Positions 30,641 through 43,000 of a stretch of 64,000 bases of DNA are shown here, piece after piece. This DNA is from Ischnura elegans. Its lineage: Eukaryota; Arthropoda; Insecta; Odonata; Coenagrionidae. Where the stretch lies: positions 15,580,744 to 15,644,743 of the forward strand of contig NC_060248.1 in assembly GCF_921293095.1 (NCBI RefSeq), in the 5' to 3' direction. The notes under the pieces were generated by a model. That model was not told where the DNA came from, made no database searches, and saw only the letters and a list, made by a program, of their open reading frames with translations. Numbering within the stretch: the first letter of the stretch is position 1; each line of letters begins with the position of its first letter. The position numbers and the translations under genes were made by a program.

Positions 30641-33600
30641 AAAATGTTGTGGTTGAATATGTTGCCGTTAAAAACGTTGTTCGAGAAAATGTTGTCGTTG
30701 AAAATGTTGTCGTTGAAAATGTCGTTGAAAATGTTGTCGTTGAAAATGTTGTCGTTGAAAATGTTGTCGTTGAAAATATTGTCGTTGAAAATGTTGTCGT
30801 CGAAAATGTTGTCGTTGAAAATGTTGTTGTTGAAAATGTTAACGTTGAAAATGTCGTTGAAAATGTTGTCGTTGAAAATGTTGTCGTTGAAAATGTTGTC
30901 GTTGAAATAGTTGTCGTTGAAAATGTTGTCGTTGATAATGTTGTCGTTGAAAATGTTGTCGTTTAAAATGTTGTCGTCGAAAATGTTGTCGTCGAAAATG
31001 TTGTCGTCGAACATGTTGTCGAAGAAAATGTTGTGGTTGAATATGTTGCCGTTAAAAACGTTGTTCTAGAAAATGTTGTCGTTGAAAATGTTGTCGTTGA
31101 AAATGTCGTTGAAAATGTTGTCGTTGAAAATGTTGTCGTTGAAAATGTTGTCGTTGAAAATGATTTCGTTGAAAATGTTGTCGTTAAAAATATTGTCGAT
31201 TAAAATGTTATGGTTGAAAATGTTGTCGTTGAAAATGTTGTCGTTGAAAATGTTGTCGTTGAAAATATTGGCGTTGAAAATGTTGTCGTTGAAAATGTTG
31301 TCGTTGAAAATGTTGTCGTCGAAAATGTTGTCGTTGAAAATGTTGTTGTTGAAAATGTTAACGTTGAAAATGTCGTTGAAAATGTTGTCGTTGAAAATGT
31401 TGTCGTTGAAAATGTTGTCGTTGAAATAGTTGTCGTTGAAAATGTTGTCGTTGATAATGTTGTCGTTGAAAATGTTGTCGTTGAAAATGTTGTCGTTGAA
31501 AATGTTGTCGTTGAAAATATTGTCGTTGAAAATGTTGTCGTGGAAAATATTGTCGTTGAAAATGTTGTCGTTATAAATGTGGTCGTCTAAAATGTTTTCG
31601 TCGAAAATGTTGTTGTGGAAAATGTTGTCGTTGAAAATGTTGTCGTAGAAAATATTGTCGTTGAAAATGTTGTCGTTGAAAATGTTGTCGTTGAAAATGT
31701 TGTCGTTGAAAATGTTGTCGTTGAAAATGTTGTCGGTGAAAATGTTGTCGTTGAAAATGTTGTTGTTAAAAAGGTTGTTGTTGAAAATGTTGTTGGTGAA
31801 AATGTTGTTGTTGAAAATGTTGTTGTTGAAAATGTTGTTGCTGTTGTTGTTGTATTGTTGTTGTTGTTGTTTTTGTTTTGTTTTTTGTTGAGTTGTGTTG
31901 TTGTAGTTTATGTTATTCGTGTTGTTGTTGTTGTTGTTGCTACTATTGTTTTTGTTGTTGTTGTTGTTGGGTTTTTTGTTGTTGTTGTCGTTGAAAATGT
32001 TGTGGTTGAAAATGTTGTCGTTGAAAATGTGGTCGTTGAACATGTTGTCGTTTAAAATGTTGTCGTTTAAAATGTTGTCGTCGAAAATGTTGTCGTCGAA
32101 AATGTTGTCGTCGAACATGTTGTCGAAGAAAATGTTGTGGTTGAATATGTTGCCGTTAAAAACGTTGTTCTAGAAAATGTTGTCGTTGAAAATGTTTTCG
32201 TTGAAATGTCATTGAAAATGTTGTCGTTGAAAATGTTGTCATTGAAAATGTTGTCGTTGAAAATGATTTCGTTGAAAATGTTGTCGTTAAAAATATTGTC
32301 GATTAAAATGTTATCGTTGAAAATGTTGTCGTTGAAAATGTTGTCGTTGAAAATATTGGCGTTGAAAATGTTGTCGTTGAAAATGTTGTCGTCGAAAATG
32401 TTGTCGTTGAAAATGTTGTTGTTGAAAATGTTAACGTTGAAAATGTCGTTGAAAAGGTTGTCGTTGAAAATGTTGTCGTTGAAAATGTTGTCGTTGAAAT
32501 AGTTGTCGTTGAAAATGTTGTCGTTGATAATGTTGTCGTTGAAAATGTTGTCGTTGAAAATGTTGTCGTTGAAAATGTTGTCGTTGAAAATATTGTCGTT
32601 GAAAATGTTGTCGTGGAAAATATTGTCGTTGAAAATGTTGTCGTTATAAATGTGGTCGTCTAAAATGTTGTCGTCGAAAATGTTGTTGTCGAAAATGTTG
32701 TCGTTGAAAATGTTGTCGTAGAAAATGTTGTCGTTGAAAATGTTGTCGTTGAAAATGTTGTCGTTGAAAATGTTGTCGTTGAAAATGTTGTCGTTGAAAA
32801 TGTTGTCGTTGAAAATGTTGTCGGTGAAAATGTTGTCGTTGAAAATGTTGTTGTTAAAAAGGTTGTTGTTGAAAATGTTGTTGGTGAAAATGTTGTTGTT
32901 GAAAATGTTGTTGTTGAAAATGTTGTTGCTGTTGTTGTTGTATTGTTGTTGTTGTTGTTTTTGTTGTTGTTTTTTGTTTAGTTGTGTTGTTGTAGTTTAT
33001 GTTATTCGTGTTGTTGTTGTTGTTGTTGCTACTATTATTTTTGTTGTATTGTTGTTGGGTTTTTTGTTGTTGATGTCGTTGAAAATGTTGTCGTTGAAAA
33101 TGTTGTCGTTGAAAATGTTGTCGTTGAAAATGTGGTCGTTGAACATGTTGTCGTTTAGAATGTTGTCGTTTAAAATGTTGTCGTTGAAAATGTTGTGGTT
33201 GAAAATGTTGTCGTTGAAAATGTTGTCGTTGAAAATGTTGTCGTTGAAAATGTTGTCGTTGAAAATGTTGTCGTTTAAAATGTTGTCGTTGAAAATGTTG
33301 TCGGTGAAAATGTTGTCGTTGAAAATGTTGTTGTTGAAAATGTTGTTGTTGAAAATGTTGTTGGTGAAAATTTTGTTGTTGAAAATGTTGTTGTTGAAAA
33401 TGTTGTCGTTGTTGTTGTTGTATTGTTGTTGTTGTTGTTTTTTTTGTTGTTTTTTGTTTAGTTGTGTTGTTGTAGTTTATGTTATTCGTGTTCTTGTAGT
33501 TGTTGTTTTTGCTAGTGTTGTTTTTGTTGTTGCTGTTGTTGGGTTTTTTGTTGTTGTTGTCGTTGAAAATGTTGTCGTTGAAAATGTTGTCGTTGAAAAT
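30641..33600. repeat. Satellite array with ~800-bp repeats and type-B spacers
   Basis: About 30,265-31,060 recurs at 31,066-31,860 with an 801-bp offset, both starting after the TTCTAGAAAATG landmark. Type-B spacers lie at 31,840-31,987, 32,929-33,074 and 33,409-33,559. The first has a variant GTTGAGTTG in place of GTTTAGTTG, and the second has ATTATTTTTGTTGTATTG. The interval between the second and third is only ~335 bp, the same short-interval arrangement as 18,789/19,275 and 20,516/20,999. Confidence 0.9.
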
Positions 33601-35808
33601 GTTGTCGTTGAAAATGTGGTCGTTGAACATGTTGTCGTTGAAAACGTTGTGGTTGAATATTTTGCTGTTGAAAATGTTGTTCTTGAAAATGTTGTCGTTG
33701 AAAATGTTGTCGTTGAAAATGTTGTCGTTGAAAATGTTGTCGTTGAAAATGTTGTCGTTGAAAATGTTGTCGTTGAAAATATTGTCGTTGAAAATGTTGT
33801 CGTTGAACATGTTGTCGTTTAAAATTTTGTCGTTGAAAATGTTGTCGTTGAACATGTTGTCGTTTAAAATGTTGTCGTCGAAAATGTTGTCGTCGAAAAT
33901 GTTGTCGTCGAACATGTTGTCGATGAAAATGTTGTGGTTGAATATGTTGTCGTTGAAGATGTCGTTGAAAATGTTGTCGTTGAAAATGTTGTCGTTGAAA
34001 AATTTGTCGATGAAAATGTTTTCGTTGAAAATATTGTCGTTATAAATATTGTCGATTAAAATGTTGTCGTTGAAAAAATTGTCGTTGTAAATGTTGTCGT
34101 TGAAAATGTTGTCGTTGAAAATGTTGTCGTTGAAAATATTGGCGTTGAAAATGTTGTCGTTGAAAATATTGTCGTTGAAAATGTTGTCGTCGAAAATATT
34201 GTCGTTGAAAATGTTGTTTTTTAAAATTTTGTGGTTGAAAATGTTGTCGTTGAAAATGTTGTCGTTGAAAATGTTGTCGTTAAAAATGTGTTCGTTGAAA
34301 TTGTTGTCGTTGAAAATGTTGTCATTGAAAATGTACTCGTTGAAAATGATGACGTTGAAAATGTTGTCGTGGAAAATGTCGTCGTTGAAAATGTCGTCGT
34401 TGAAAATGTTGTCGTTGAAAATTATGTCGTTGAAAATGTTGTCGTTTAAAATGTTGTCGTTGAAAATGTTATCGTTGAAAATGTTGTCGTTGAAAATGTT
34501 GTCGTTGAAAATGTTGTCGTGGAAAATGTGGTCGTTGAACATGTTGTCGTTTAAAATGTTGTCGTCGAAAATGTTGTCGTCGAAAATGTTGTCGTCGAAC
34601 ATGTTGTCGATGAAAATGTTGTGGTTGAATATGTTGCCGTTAAAAACGTTGTTTTAGAAAATGTTGTCGTTGAAAATGTTGTCGTTGAAAATGTGTTCAT
34701 TGAAAATGTTGTCGTTGATAATGTTGTCGTTGAAAATGTTGTCGTTAAAAATGTTGTCGTTGAAATTGTTGTCGTTGAAAATGTTGTCGTTGAAAATGTT
34801 GTCGTTGAAAATGTTGTCGTTAAAAATGTTGTCGTTAAAAATATTTTCGTTGAAAATGATGTCGTTGAAAATGTTGTCGTCGAAAATGTTGTCGTCGAAA
34901 AGGTTGTCGTTGAAAATGTGGTCGTTGAAAATGTTTTCGTTGAAAATGTTGTCGTTGAAAATGTTGTCGTTGAAAATGTTGTCGTGGAAAATGTGGTCGT
35001 TGAACATGTTGTCGTTTTAAATGTTGTCGTCGAAAATTTAGTCGTCGAAAATGTTGTCGTAGAACATGTTGTCGTTGAAAATGTTGTGGTTGAATATGTT
35101 GCCGTTAAAAACGTTGTTCTAGAAAATGTTGTCGTTGAAAATGTTGTCGTTGAAAATGTGTTCGTTGAAAATGTTGTCGTTGAAAATTTTGTCGTTGAAA
35201 ATGTTGTCGTTAAAAATGTTGTCGTTGAAAATGTTGTCGTGGAAAATGTTGTCGTTGAAAATGTTGTCGTTGAAAATGTTGTCGTTGAAAATGTTGACGT
35301 TGAAAATGTTGTCGTTGAAAATGTTGACGTTGAAAATGTCGTTGAAAATGTTGTCGTTGAAAATGTTGGGTTGAAAATGTTGTCGTTGATAATGTTGTCG
35401 TTGAAAATGTTGTCGTTAAAAATGTTGTCGTTGAAAATGTTTTCGTGGAAAATATTGTCGCTGAAAATGTCGTTCAAAATGTGGTCGTCTAAAATGTTGT
35501 CGTCGAAAATGTTGTCGTCGAAAATGTTGTCGTCGAAAATGTTGTCGTCGAAAATGTTGTCGTTGAAAATGTTTTCGTTGAAAATGTTGTAGTTGACAAT
35601 GTTGTTGAAAATGTCGTTGAAAATGTTGTCGTTGAAAATGTTGTCGTTGAAAATGTTGTCGTTAAAAATGTTGTCGTTGAAAACGTTGTCGTTGAAAATG
35701 TTTGTTTTGAAAATGTTATTGTTGAAAATGTATTTGTTGAAAATGTTGTTGTTGAAAATGTTGTTGAAAATGTTTTTGTTGAAAATGTTGTTGTTGAAAA
35801 TGTTGTCG

Positions 35809-35891
35809 TTGTTGTTGTTGTTGATTTTTGTTTTGTTGTTGTTGTTGTGTTTGTTGTTGTTGTTGTTAGTTTTGTTGTTGTTGTTGTAATT
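35809..35891. repeat. Type-D GTT-rich spacer (first of five)
   Basis: About 80 bp marked by GTTGATTTTTGTTTTG, then GTT triplets, GTTAGTTTTG and GTAATTG. Recurs at 38,791-38,864, 52,325-52,412, 55,927-56,014 and 60,630-60,705 with different triplet numbers; the last three end in TTGTTTGTTGAAAATG. In all copies the 8-10 units before it have lost their CpG. Confidence 0.9.
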
Positions 35892-36322
35892 GTCGTTGAA
35901 AATGTTGTCGTTGAAAATGTTGTCGTTGAAAATGTATCGTTGAAAATGTGGTCGTTGAACATGTTGTCGTTTTAAATGTTGTCGTCGAAAATGTTGTCGT
36001 CGAAAATGTTGTCGTCGAACATGTTGTCGTTGAAAATGTTGTGGTTGAATATGTTGCCGTTAAAAATGTTGTTCTAGAAAATGTTGTCGTTGAAAATGTT
36101 GTCGTTAAAAATGTGTTCGTTGAAAATGTTGTCGTTGAAAATGTTGTCGTTGAAAATGTTTTCGTTTAAAATGTTGTCGATGAAAATTTTGTCGTTGAAA
36201 ATGTTGTCGTTGAAAATGTTGTCGTTTAAAATGTTGTCGTCGAAAATGTTGTCATTGAAAATGTTGTCGTTGAATATGTTGTCGTTGAAAATGTTGTCTT
36301 GGAAAATGTTGTCGTTGAAAAT

Positions 36323-36444
36323 GTTGTTGTTGTTGTAGTTGTTGTTGTTGTTGTAGTTGTTTATGTAGTAGTTGTTGTTGTTGTTTTTGTTATAGTTGTT
36401 GTTGTTGTTATTGTTGTTGTTTTTGGTTTCGTTGTTGTTGTTGT
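36323..36444. repeat. Type-C GTT-rich spacer (first of five)
   Basis: About 120 bp of GTT/GTA triplets marked by GTAGTAGTTG, GTTATAGTTG and TTTTTGGTT, closing with GTCTTTGAAAATG like type A. Recurs at 50,014-50,136, 53,617-53,738, 56,429-56,549 and 61,119-61,239. Types A and C probably share an ancestor, since both end in GTCTTTG and are entered abruptly from CpG-containing units. Confidence 0.9.
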
Positions 36445-39050
36445 CTTTGAAAATGTTGTCGTTGAAAATGTTGTCGTTGTAAATGTTGTCGTTGAAAATG
36501 TTGAAGTTGAAAATGTCGTTGAAAATGTTGTCGTTGAAAATGTTGTCGTTGAAAATGTTGTCGTTGAAAATGTTGTCGTTGAAAATGTTGTCGTTGAAAA
36601 TGTTGTCGTTGATAATGTTGTCGTTGAAAATGTTGTCGTTGAAAATGTTGTCGTTGAAAATGTTGTCGTTGAAAATGTGGTCGTTGAACATGTTGTCGTT
36701 GAAAACGTTGTGGTTGAATATTTTGCTGTTGAAAATGTTGTTCTTGAAAATGTTGTCGTTGAAAATGTTGTCGTTGAAAATGTTGTCGTTGAAAATGTTG
36801 TCGTTGAACATGTTGTCGTTTAAAATTTTGTCGTTGAAAATGTTGTCGTTGAACATGTTGTCGTTTAAAATGTTGTCGTCGAAAATGTTGTCGTCGAAAA
36901 TGTTGTCGTCGAACATGTTGTCGATGAAAATGTTGTGGTTGAATATGTTGTCGTTGAAGATGTCGTTGAAAATGTTGTCGTTGAAAATGTTGTCGTTGAA
37001 AAATTTGTCGATGAAAATGTTTTCGTTGAAAATGTTGTCGTTATAAATATTGTCGATTAAAATGTTGTCGTTGAAAATGTTGTCGTTGAAAATGTTGTCG
37101 TTGAAAATGTTGTCGTTGAAAATGTTGTCGTTGAAAATATTGGCGTTGAAAATGTTGTCGTTGAAAATATTGTCGTTGAAAATGTTGTCGTCGAAAATAT
37201 TGTCGTTGAAAATGTTGTTTTTGAAAATTTTGTGGTTGAAAATGTTGTCGTTGAAAATGTTGTCGTTGAAAATGTTGTCGTTAAAAATGTGTTCGTTGAA
37301 ATTGTTGTCGTTGAAAATGTTGTCATTGAAAATGTACTCGTTGAAAATGATGACGTTGAAAATGTTGTCGTGGAAAATGTCGTCGTTGAAAATGTCGTCG
37401 TTGAAAATGTTGACGTTGAAAATTATGTCGTTGAAAATGTTGTCGTTTAGATGTTGTCGTTGAAAATGTTATCGTTGAAAATGTTGTCGTTGAAAATGTT
37501 GTCGTTGAAAATGTTGTCGTAGAAAATGTGGTCGTTGAACATGTTGTCGTTTAAAATGTTGTCGTCGAAAATGTTGTCGTCGAAAATGTTGTCGTCGAAC
37601 ATGTTGTCGATGAAAATGTTGTGGTTGAATATGTTGCCGTTAAAAACGTTGTTCTAGAAAATGTTGTCGTTGAAAATGTTGTCGTTGAAAATGTGTTCGT
37701 TGAAAATGTTGTCGTTGATAATGTTGTCGTTGAAAATGTTGTCGTTAAAAATGTTTTCGTTGAAATTGTTGTCGTTGAAAATGTTGTCGTTGAAAATGTT
37801 GTCGTTGAAAATGTTGTCGTTAAAAATGTTGTCGTTAAAAATATTTTCGTTGAAAATGATGTCGTTGAAAATGTTGTCGTCGAAAATGTTGTCGTCGAAA
37901 AGGTTGTCGTTGAAAATGTGGTCGTTGAAAATGTTTTCGTTGAAAATGTTGTCGTTGAAAATGTTGTCGTTGAAAATGTTTTCGTGGAAAATGTGGTCGT
38001 TGAACATGTTGTCGTTTTAAATGTTGTCGTCGAAAATATTGTCGTCGAAAATGTTGTCGTCGAACATGTTGTCGTTGAAAATGTTGTGGTTGAATATGTT
38101 GCCGTTAAAAACGTTGTTCTAGAAAATGTTGTCGTTGAAAATGTTGTCGTTGAAAATGTGTTCGTTGAAAATGTTGTCGTTGAAAATTTTGTCGCTGAAA
38201 ATGTTGTCGTTAAAAATGTGTTGTTGAAAATGTTGTCGTTGAAAATGTTGTCGTTGAAAATGTTGTCGTTGAAAATGTTGTCGTTGAAAATGTTGTCGTT
38301 GAAAATGTTGACGTTGAAAATGTCGTTGAAAATGGTGTCGTTGAAAATGTTGGGTTGAAAATGCTGTCGTTGATAATGTTGTCGTTGAAAATGTTGTCGT
38401 TAAAAATGTTGTCGTTGAAAATGTTTTCGTGGAAAATATTGTCGCTGAAAATGTCGTTCAAAATGTGGTCGTCGAAAATGTTGTCGTCGAAAATGTTGTC
38501 GTCGAAAATGTTGTCGTCGAAAATGTTGTCGTCGAAAATGTTGTCGTTGAAAATGTTTTCGTTGAAAATGTTGTAGTTGACAATGTTGTTGAAAATGTCG
38601 TTGAAAATGTTGTCGTTGAAAATGTTGTCGTTGAAAATGTTGTCGTTAAAAATGTTGTCGTTGAAAACGTTGTCGTTGAAAATGTTTGTTTTGAAAATGT
38701 TATTGTTGAAAATGTTTTTGTTGAAAATGTTGTTGTTGAAAATGTTGTTGAAAATGTTTTTGTTGAAAATGTTGTTGTTGAAAATGTTGTCGTTGTTGTT
38801 GTTGTTGATTTTTGTTTTGTTGTTGTTGTTGTTGTTGTTAGTTTTGTTGTTGTTGTTGTAATTGTCGTTGAAAATGTTGTCGTTGAAAATGTTGTCGTTG
38901 AAAATGTATCGTTGAAAATGTGGTCGTTGAACATGTTGTCGTTTTAAATGTTGTCGTCGAAAATGTTGTCGTCGAAAATGTTGTCGTGGAACATGTTGTC
39001 GTTGAAAATGTTGTGGTTGAATATGTTGCCGTTAAAAATGTTATTCTAGA

Positions 39051-40006
39051 AAATGTTGTCGTTGAAAATGTTGTCGTTAAAAATGTGTTCGTTGAAAATG
39101 TTGTCGTTGAAAATGTTGTCGTTGAAAATATTGTCGTTTAAAATGTTGTCGATGAAAATTTTGTCGTTGAAAATGTTGTCGTTGAAAATGTTGTCGTTTA
39201 AAATGTTGTCGTCGAAAATGTTGTCATTGAAAATGTTGTCGTTGAATATGTTGTCGTTGAAAATGTTGTCGTTTAAAAAGTTGTCGTCGAAAATGTTGTC
39301 ATTGAAAATGTTGTCGTTGAAAATGTTGTCGTTGAAAATGTTGTCGTTGAAAATGTTGTCGTTGAAAATGATCTCGTTGAAAATGTTGTCGTTGAAAATG
39401 TTGTCGCTGAAAATGTTGTCGTTGAAAATCTTGTCGTTGAAAATGTTGTCGTTAAAAAAGTTGTCGTTGAAAACGTTGTTGTTGAATATGTTGTTGTTGA
39501 AAATGTTGTTGTTGAAAATTTTTTTGTTGAAAATTTTGTTGTTGAAAATGTTGTAATTGAAAATGATTTTGTTGAAAATGTTGTTCTTGAAAATGTTGTT
39601 GTTGAAAATGTTTTTGTTGAAAATGTTGTTGTTGAAAATGTTGTCGTCGAAAATGTGGTCGTTGAAAATGTTGTCGTTGAAAATGTTGTCGTTGAAAATG
39701 TTGTCGTTGAAAATGTTGTCGTTGAAAATGTTTTGGTTGAAAATGTTGTCGTTAAAAATATTGTCGATTAAAATGTTGTCGTTGAAAATGTTGTCGTCGA
39801 AAATGTTGTCGTCGAAAATGTTGTCGTTGAAAATGTTGTTGTTGAAAAAGTTGTCGTTGAAAATGTTGTCGATGAAAATGTTGTCGTTTAAAATAATGTC
39901 GTTTAAAATGTTGTCGGTGAAAATGTTGTCGTTGAAAATGTTGTTGTTGAAAATATTGTTGTTAAAAATGTTGTTGTTGAAAATGTTGTTGTTGAAAATG
40001 TTGTCG
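39051..40006. repeat. Satellite array with a CpG-free GTTGTT segment
   Basis: Units from 39,478 to about 39,645 have GTT in place of GTC almost throughout (11 units), with variants AATTTTTTTG, GTAATTG and GATTTTG. The same segment recurs near 50,583-50,745, 54,183-54,347, 56,983-57,145 and 61,685-61,850, where it leads into a type-E spacer. Here it returns to CpG-containing units instead, as if the spacer had been lost or not yet gained. Confidence 0.88.
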
Positions 40007-43000
40007 TTGTTGTTGTTGTATTGTTGTTGTTGATGTATTGTTGTTGTTGTTGTTTTTGTTGTTATTTTTTGTTTAGTTGTGTTGTTGTAGTTTATGTTAT
40101 TCGTGTTGTTGTAGTTGTTGTTGTTGCTAGTGTTTTTTCTGTTGTTGTTGTTGTTGGGTTTTTTGTTGTTGTTGTCGTTGAAAATGTTGTCGTTGAAAAT
40201 GTTGTCGTTGAAAATGTTGTCGTTGAAAATGTGGTCGTTGAACATGTTGTCGTTTAAAATGTTGTCGTCGAAAATGTTGTCGTTGAAAATGTAACGTCGT
40301 ACATGTTGTCGTTGAAAACGTTGTGGTTGAATATTTTGCTGTTGAAAATGTTGTTCTTGAAAATGTTGTCGTTGAAAATGTTGTCGTTGAAAATGTTGTC
40401 GTTGAAAATGTTGTCGTTGAAAATGTTGTCGTTGAAAATGTTGTCGTTGAAAATATTGTCGTTGAAAATTTTGTCGTTGAAAATGTTGTCGTTGAACATG
40501 TCGTTTAAAATTTTGTCGTTGAAAATGTTGTCGTTGAACATGTTGTCGTTTAAAATGTTGTCGTCGAAAATGTTGTCGTCGAAAATGTTGTCGTCGAACA
40601 TGTTGTCGATGAAAATGTTGTGGTTGAATATGTTGTCGTTGAAGATGTCGTTGAAAATGTTGTCGTTGAAAATGTTGTCGTTGAAAATGTTGTCGTTGAA
40701 AATTTGTCGTTGAAAATGTTTTCGTTGAATATGTTGTCGTTTAAAATAATGTCAATTAAAATGTTGTCGTTGAAAATGTTGTCGTTGAAAATGTTGTCGT
40801 TGAGAATGTTGTCGTTGAAAATATTGGCGTTGAAAATGTTGTCGTTGAAAATGTTGTCGTTGAAAATGTTGTCGTCGAAAATATTGTCGTTGAAAATGTT
40901 GTTGTTGAAAATTTTGTGGTTGAAAATGTTGTCGTTGAAAATGTTGTCGTTGAAAATGTTGTCGTTAAAAATGTGTTCGTTGAAATTGTTGTCGTTGAAA
41001 ATGTTGTCATTGAAAATGTACTCGTTGAAAATGTTGACGTTGAAAATGTTGTCGTGGAAAATGTCGTCGTTGAAAATGTCGTCGTTGAAAATGTTGTCGT
41101 TGAAAATTATGTCGCTGAAAATGTTGTCGCTGAAAATGTTGTGGTTGAATATGTTGTCGTTGAAGATGTCGTTGAAAATGTTGTCGTTGAAAATGTTGTC
41201 GTTGAAAATGTTGTCGTTGAAAATTTGTCGTTGAAAATGTTTTCGTTGAATATGTTGTCGTTTAAAATAATGTCAATTAAAATGTTGTCGTTGAAAATGT
41301 TGTCGTTGAAAATGTTGTCGTTGAGAATGTTGTCGTTGAAAATATTGGCGTTGAAAATGTTGTCGTTGAAAATGTTGTCGTTGAAAATGTTGTCGTTGAA
41401 AATGTCGTCGTTGAAAATGTTGTCGTTGAAAATTATGTCGCTGAAAATGTTGTCGCTTAAAATGTTGTCGTTGAAAATGTTATCGTTGAAAATGTTGTCG
41501 TTGAAAATGTTGTCGTTAAAAATTTTGTCATTGAAAATGTACTCGTTGAAAATGATGACGTTTAAAATGTTGTCGTGGAAAATGTCGTCGTTGAAAATGT
41601 CGTCGTTGAAAATGTTGTCGTTGAAAATTATGTCGTTGAAAATGTTGTCGTTTAAAATGTTGTCGTTGAAAATGTTATCGTTGAAAATGTTGTCGTTGAA
41701 AATGTTGTCGATGAAAATGTTGTCGTTGAAAATGTTGTCGTTGAAAATGTTGTCGTTAAAAATGTTGTCGTTAAAAATATTTGCGTTGAAAATGATGTCG
41801 TTGAAAATGTTGTCGTCGAAAATGTTGTCGTCGAAAAGGTTGTCGTTGAAAATGTGGTCGTTGAAAATGTTATCGTTGAATATGTTGTCGTTGAAAATGT
41901 TGTCGTTGAAAATGTTGTCGTGTAAAATGTGGTCGTTGAACATGTTGTCGTTTAAAATGTTGTCGTCGAAAATGTTGTCGTCGAAAATGTTGTCGTCGAA
42001 CATGTTGTCGTTGAAAATGTTGTGGTTGAATATGTTGCCGTTAAAAACGTTGTTCTAGAAAATGTTGTCGTTGAAAATGTTGTCGTTGAAAATGTGTTCG
42101 TTGAAAATGTTGTCGTTGAAAATGTTGTCGTTGAAAATGTTGTCGTTAAAAATATTGTCGATTAAAATGTTGTCGTTGAAAATGTTGGCGTTGAAAATGT
42201 TGTCGTTGAAAATGTTGTTGTTGAAAATGTTGTCGTCGAAAATGTGGTCGTTGAAAATGTTGTCGTTGAAAATGTTGTCGTTGAAAATGTTGTCGTTGAA
42301 AATGTTGTCGTTGAAAATGTTTTGGTTGAAAATGTTGTCGTTAAAAATATTGTCGATTAAAATGTTGTCGTTGAAAATGTTGTCGTCGAAAATGTTGTCG
42401 TCGAAAATGTTGTCGTTGAAAATGTTGTCGTTGAAAATGTTGTCGTTGAAAATGTTTTGGTTGAAAATGTTGTCGTTAAAAATATTGTCGATTAAAATGT
42501 TGTCGTTGAAAATGTTGTCGTCGAAAATGTTGTCGTCGAAAATGTTGTCGTTGAAAATGTTGTTGTTGAAAAAGTTGTCGTTGAAAATGTTGTCGATGAA
42601 AATGTTGTCGTTTAAAATGTTGTCGTTGAAAATGTTGTCGGTGAAAATGTTGTCGTTGAAAATGTTGTTGTTGAAAATATTGTTGTTAAAAATGTTGTTG
42701 TTGAAAATGTTGTTGTTGAAAATGTTGTCGTTGTTGTTGTTGTATTGTTGTTGTTGATGTATTGTTGTTGTTGTTGTTTTTGTTGTTATTTTTGGTTTAG
42801 TTGTGTTGTTGTAGTTTACGTTATTCGTGTTGTTGTAGTTGTTGTTGTTGCTAGTGTTTTTTTTGTTGTTGTTGTTGTTGGGTTTTTTGTTGTTGTTGTC
42901 GTTGAAAATGTTGTCGTTGAAAATGTTGTCGTTGAAAATGTGGTCGTTGAACATGTTGTCGTTTAAAATGTTGTCGTCGAAAATGTTGTCGTTGAAAATG

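Larger units (their letters stand above)
33601..39050. repeat. Satellite array with a 3.0-kb duplication and type C/D spacers
   Basis: About 33,640-36,060 recurs at 36,700-39,030 (offset 3,000, dropping to ~2,970 in the second half). Type-D spacers lie at 35,809-35,891 and 38,791-38,864. A type-C spacer lies at 36,323-36,444 between the copies. The recurrent fixed variants are GTTGAAGATGTCG (33,954 and 36,954), a GGGTTGAAAATG unit (35,368 and 38,351) and the TTTGTTTTGAAAATG unit (~35,700 and ~38,685). Confidence 0.9.

Noticed and set aside
33316..34657. Long plus-strand frames of MLSLK and VVVEN repeats as membrane or coiled-coil proteins
   Set aside because: They are the same satellite read in other frames; their hydrophobic pattern follows from the GTT/GTC codons.
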